Shown here piece by piece: positions 63,084 through 64,000 of a stretch of DNA of 64,000 bases. The notes beneath the pieces were generated by a model. The model worked only from the letters and a program-made list of their open reading frames with translations. It was not told where the DNA came from and made no database searches. The number at the start of each line of letters is the position of its first letter. Positions within the stretch are counted from its first letter, which is position 1. Both the position numbers and the translations under genes were made by a program. This DNA is from Bradyrhizobium iriomotense (GTDB lineage Bacteria > Pseudomonadota > Alphaproteobacteria > Rhizobiales > Xanthobacteraceae). The DNA lies in assembly GCF_018130765.1 (NCBI RefSeq), contig NZ_JAFCJZ010000020.1:62001-126000 (forward strand), given 5' to 3'.

Positions 63084-63188
63084 CGTCATTCCGGGGCGCG
63101 CATAGCGCGAACCCGGAATCCATCGAGCGGCAGAGCTGGTGGATGAATGGATTCCGGGTTCGCGACTTCGTCGCGCCCCGGAATGACG
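63084..63188. repeat. Paired palindromic repeat (family D)
   Basis: CGTCATTCCGGGGCGCG ... CGCGCCCCGGAATGACG, with inner GAACCCGGAATCCAT and ATGGATTCCGGGTTCG. Counterpart of 55532-55671, with a shorter centre. Confidence 0.85.
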
Positions 63189-63238
63189 GATGAAAGAGTT
63201 GCCGCTATAATGTTGATGCTCTCGCCGCGCTGCCGAGC

Positions 63239-63592
63239 ATGAGGCAATCAGCGATGCCCAATACCAAGCCCACATCACCCCGCCTCTTTCGCATCCCGCT
63301 GTTCCGCCTGCTCGCCATCAACCTTGCGATCGGCGCCTGCGCAGCAGTGCTGCTCGTCGGCGGGCTGCTCTGGCTCAATCCCGGGCATCTGCGCGAGCTG
63401 ATCTTCGCCGACCGTACACCCGGCATCGCGCTTGTTCTGCTGCTCGCCTCCTTCCTCATCACCTTCGGTTCCGCAGCGATGGGCAGCGCGATCATGGCGC
63501 AGGGACGGAAGGAGAATGATGGTGAGCACAGTGGCGGCAACGGATCGCGGCTCGCCGTTCAGGAAGTGACGCAACGCCCTCGCACGCGCTGA
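63239..63592 (+). CDS. Small two-helix membrane protein
   Basis: 117 residues (ATG 63239; 63254 also possible). Two transmembrane helices (LLAINLAIGACAAVLLVGGL and GIALVLLLASFLITFGSAAM) separated by a short loop, cytoplasmic basic tail. No family recognised, though short proteins of this type are common in Bradyrhizobium. Confidence 0.75.
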   Translation: MRQSAMPNTKPTSPRLFRIPLFRLLAINLAIGACAAVLLVGGLLWLNPGHLRELIFADRTPGIALVLLLASFLITFGSAAMGSAIMAQGRKENDGEHSGGNGSRLAVQEVTQRPRTR

Positions 63593-63922
63593 TACCCACT
63601 GCAGCGATGGAACTCGCCCTTGCGCAAGGGAACCGTAGGTCTGCACGTGGACGGGAAGACGTGCAGCGGAACGCAATTCTCTACAGGGCGTGCAACGCCC
63701 GCTGCATTGCGAGAACGCCAATATGAACAAAGTGATTTGCTGATCCAAACAATTGCTTCGATGTGCATCGGAACTTAACTTTACGATCACCGCATTTCCG
63801 CTGCGCTCGCTGCGACACCAACGCGCTCACGATTTGGCTTGCCACGGCATGACACAACCTATAGTCTTCTATTTTAGGTTGTTGCCCTGCCAGCCCCGGG
63901 CGACACTGAAGACCAAAAATAG
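63593..63922. other. Gene-free region, possible small RNA at its right end
   Basis: 330 bp with no supportable gene; local composition is less GC-rich. Around 63860 is TATAGT, preceded by a weak TTGCC/TTGGC -35-like sequence. Further on is GTTGCCC-N10-GGGCGAC, then the terminator at 63923. This order fits a small RNA of about 80 bases, but is not conclusive. Confidence 0.4.
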
Positions 63923-63950
63923 ACGGCGGGCTTTGCGGCCCGCCGTTTAT
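63923..63950. terminator. Bidirectional Rho-independent terminator
   Basis: ACGGCGGGC-TTTGCG-GCCCGCCGT followed by TTTAT on the plus strand and by CTATTTTT on the minus strand. It can therefore end transcripts from both sides. Confidence 0.85.
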
Positions 63951-64000
63951 TGAGGGTTCGCATCGGACCTTCCGAAGCGCTGGGCGCTTCCCTTGTGCAA

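Overview
The window looks like chromosomal DNA of a GC-rich alphaproteobacterium, most probably Bradyrhizobium or a close relative. This rests on the gene content (a solitary rpoH next to an rluD-type gene, a chromosomal cyanuric acid amidohydrolase homologue, a single-chain acyl-CoA carboxylase, many small-molecule catabolic genes) and on several families of paired palindromic intergenic repeats that I associate with Bradyrhizobium. Species assignment is inference; no rRNA gene is present. One tRNA gene, tRNA-Glu(CTC), is present at 52.3 kb.

0-9.7 kb: a molybdenum hydroxylase large subunit, a DapA-family aldolase/lyase and a Tat-exported VOC protein on the minus strand; a plus-strand pair made of a cytoplasmic HtrA-like protein that has lost its catalytic His and Ser, overlapping by 4 bp a short LuxR-type DNA-binding protein; then a two-component system running into a cytosine-deaminase-like amidohydrolase; and a secreted Gly/His-rich protein. 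10-19 kb: Tex; a cyanuric-acid-amidohydrolase/amidase pair; a SEC-C protein; a fusion of a glyoxalase-related segment to a Lon substrate-binding domain; a double-hotdog thioesterase and a small internally duplicated membrane protein.

19-34 kb is mostly central and peripheral catabolism: a PoxB-type pyruvate oxidase, the galactonate pair dgoA/dgoK, then a coherent block in which a near-perfect sigma-54 promoter (22845-22860) precedes a flavin monooxygenase/flavin reductase pair, with an AcoR-like sigma-54 activator convergent to it and followed on the minus strand by a single-chain biotin-dependent carboxylase and an acyl-CoA ligase. A racemase-fold protein without the usual cysteines and a chemoreceptor follow.

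34-52 kb is more accessory: two adjacent uncharacterised Cys-cluster proteins that appear to be paralogues, a TetR/tautomerase divergon with a clear double operator, a deacylase/CobW GTPase/DUF1989 operon, a PcfJ-like protein, about 0.7 kb of gene-free DNA, a TacA/TacT-type toxin-antitoxin pair with its promoter and operator, a second SEC-C protein, a Tat lipoprotein hydrolase, a giant UPF0182 membrane protein, a YbaK deacylase, a CBS protein and a NERD-helicase that ends at the tRNA gene.

52-64 kb returns to conserved housekeeping and envelope functions: rluD-type pseudouridine synthase, rpoH with terminator, a PGRP-fold amidase, a diguanylate cyclase, a 22-residue Lys/Ala peptide gene with its own terminator, a LysE exporter, a single-domain response regulator, an SDR enzyme, an MltB-like transglycosylase and an OmpA-family protein.
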